NCBI GenBank assembly: GCA_030141605.1
Contig: JAQGDQ010000765.1
Location: forward strand, 36,123 to 100,122
Direction of reading: 5' to 3'
Length of the DNA: 64,000 bases
From: Tubiluchus corallicola
Taxonomy: Eukaryota > Priapulida > Priapulimorpha > Priapulimorphida > Tubiluchidae
The position numbers and the translations under genes were made by a program. The notes under the pieces were generated by a model. That model was given only the letters and a program-made list of their open reading frames with translations, had not been told where the DNA came from and searched no databases. Of this stretch, positions 63,075 to 64,000 are shown in pieces; position 1 is the stretch's first letter, and each line of letters begins with the position of its first letter.

Positions 63075-64000
63075 TATAGATTTGTCATTAAAATGGTTCA
63101 CTCATTATAATAAAATTGAGTAAGCCTCAGCGTAATGTTAAAATAACCACCCTGTTCAAGACAAATGCGTCCAGTGCATACTAAAAAAAAACTAAAGTGC
63201 AAAACTATATACAATAAATGAACATATTTACAAACACCATATTAAAATATTTTTACAAAACAATATTACAAAAGTACATTAAATTTAGTACAGGGTATTT
63301 GGAGAAAATTTTTAAAAAATCGGGTGGGAAGGTTTGGGAAAACACGGAAAGCTGTGGGCTTTCCACGAAATTTAACGAAGACACCTAAGCATCTAGCAGC
63401 CATCATCAAGTGAATTGTCTAAATATGTATTACGAACTTGCAAAACTCGGTAAGAGTACTGCGCAAACTGCGGGTAACTTATCACTCTAATGACGCCTCA
63501 CTCTGTTGTTAACCAGCCATCTTTTAGTTGTTATCAAAAACATTATCAAATTTTAGACTGTAGTTAATTTCAGTCACGTGCTCTCAAACTTATAAAGACA
63601 GGCAACAGTCCCTACTTCTCAGGAATGTATTCTGCAAAAGTATTGCTACGCGGAATCATTAGAACTATGGCAATCGGCACTACCTAATTATGAAGTTAGA
63701 CCAGCGATAAACTTGAAATAAAAAAACGGAACTTAAACTTGCCGATCTTTTGCTCCCTATTTGAATACCAAGAGCACACTCCAGTGCTGTAATTCAACGA
63801 TCGCATTTACATATGCTCACTTTAATCCAATGCTTGTTTATTTGGTTAATAACACACCATAATATAATAGAAGGCATCATACACAAAATATGTACACTAT
63901 TTACGCGAGACGCAAATGGAATATAGTTGTCATTTTAAAATTATTTCGGAAAGTAATGTCACATGTTTTCCGTTCACTTTTTTACTGCGTGTCATTACTG
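63075..64000. other. Flank sequence, nothing recognised
   Basis: AT-rich with no coding or repeat signal that I can support. Confidence 0.55.

Overview
This is a 64 kb piece of an AT-rich animal genome. Long GT-AG introns, abundant microsatellites and many decayed retrotransposons make a prokaryote impossible. The one gene I can reconstruct is a voltage-gated sodium channel alpha subunit. It lies on the minus strand, so it reads from high to low coordinates. I cannot name the species. The channel looks like an invertebrate one: its II-III linker is acidic and I see no vertebrate-style ankyrin motif. The intron-rich layout fits a non-insect bilaterian.

Sodium channel, about 40.1 kb down to 1.5 kb: I found 23 coding exons by joining splice sites. 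They run from the start codon at 40109 to the end of the domain III S4 segment at 1525. All 23 join in one open frame of 1427 codons and every intron phase matches. The remaining part (domain III S5 onward, domain IV and the C-terminus) is beyond the left edge. Domain I carries the selectivity Asp (MTQDYWE) and domain II the selectivity Glu (LCGEWIES). The Lys/Glu of domain III that separates Nav1 (DEKA) from Nav2 (DEEA) is not in view. Two possible non-coding 5' exons lie at 40.7 and 43.1 kb.

Introns: a nearly intact non-LTR retrotransposon (LINE) lies antisense to the gene at 2.4-6.5 kb. A second, internally deleted LINE with a C-terminal zinc finger lies at 26.5-29.7 kb and stops about 50 bases from a splice donor. 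A third LINE relic is at 32.6-34.3 kb. A fourth lies inside a longer element with inverted ends at 34.85-37.1 kb. A non-autonomous Helitron sits at 18.6-19.5 kb. Next to the exon at 7816-7989 is an array of about eight decayed copies of that exon's own 3' end, most still carrying recognisable donor sites.

Upstream flank, 43-64 kb: no complete gene is recognised. It holds a Penelope-type GIY-YIG relic, a tRNA-derived SINE inserted in a LINE relic, several reverse-transcriptase scraps, a large palindrome, a second Helitron copy, and a 1.3 kb C/A-only-like minisatellite that begins at a Helitron 3' end. One small plus-strand exon candidate (53183-53241) may mark a neighbouring gene.
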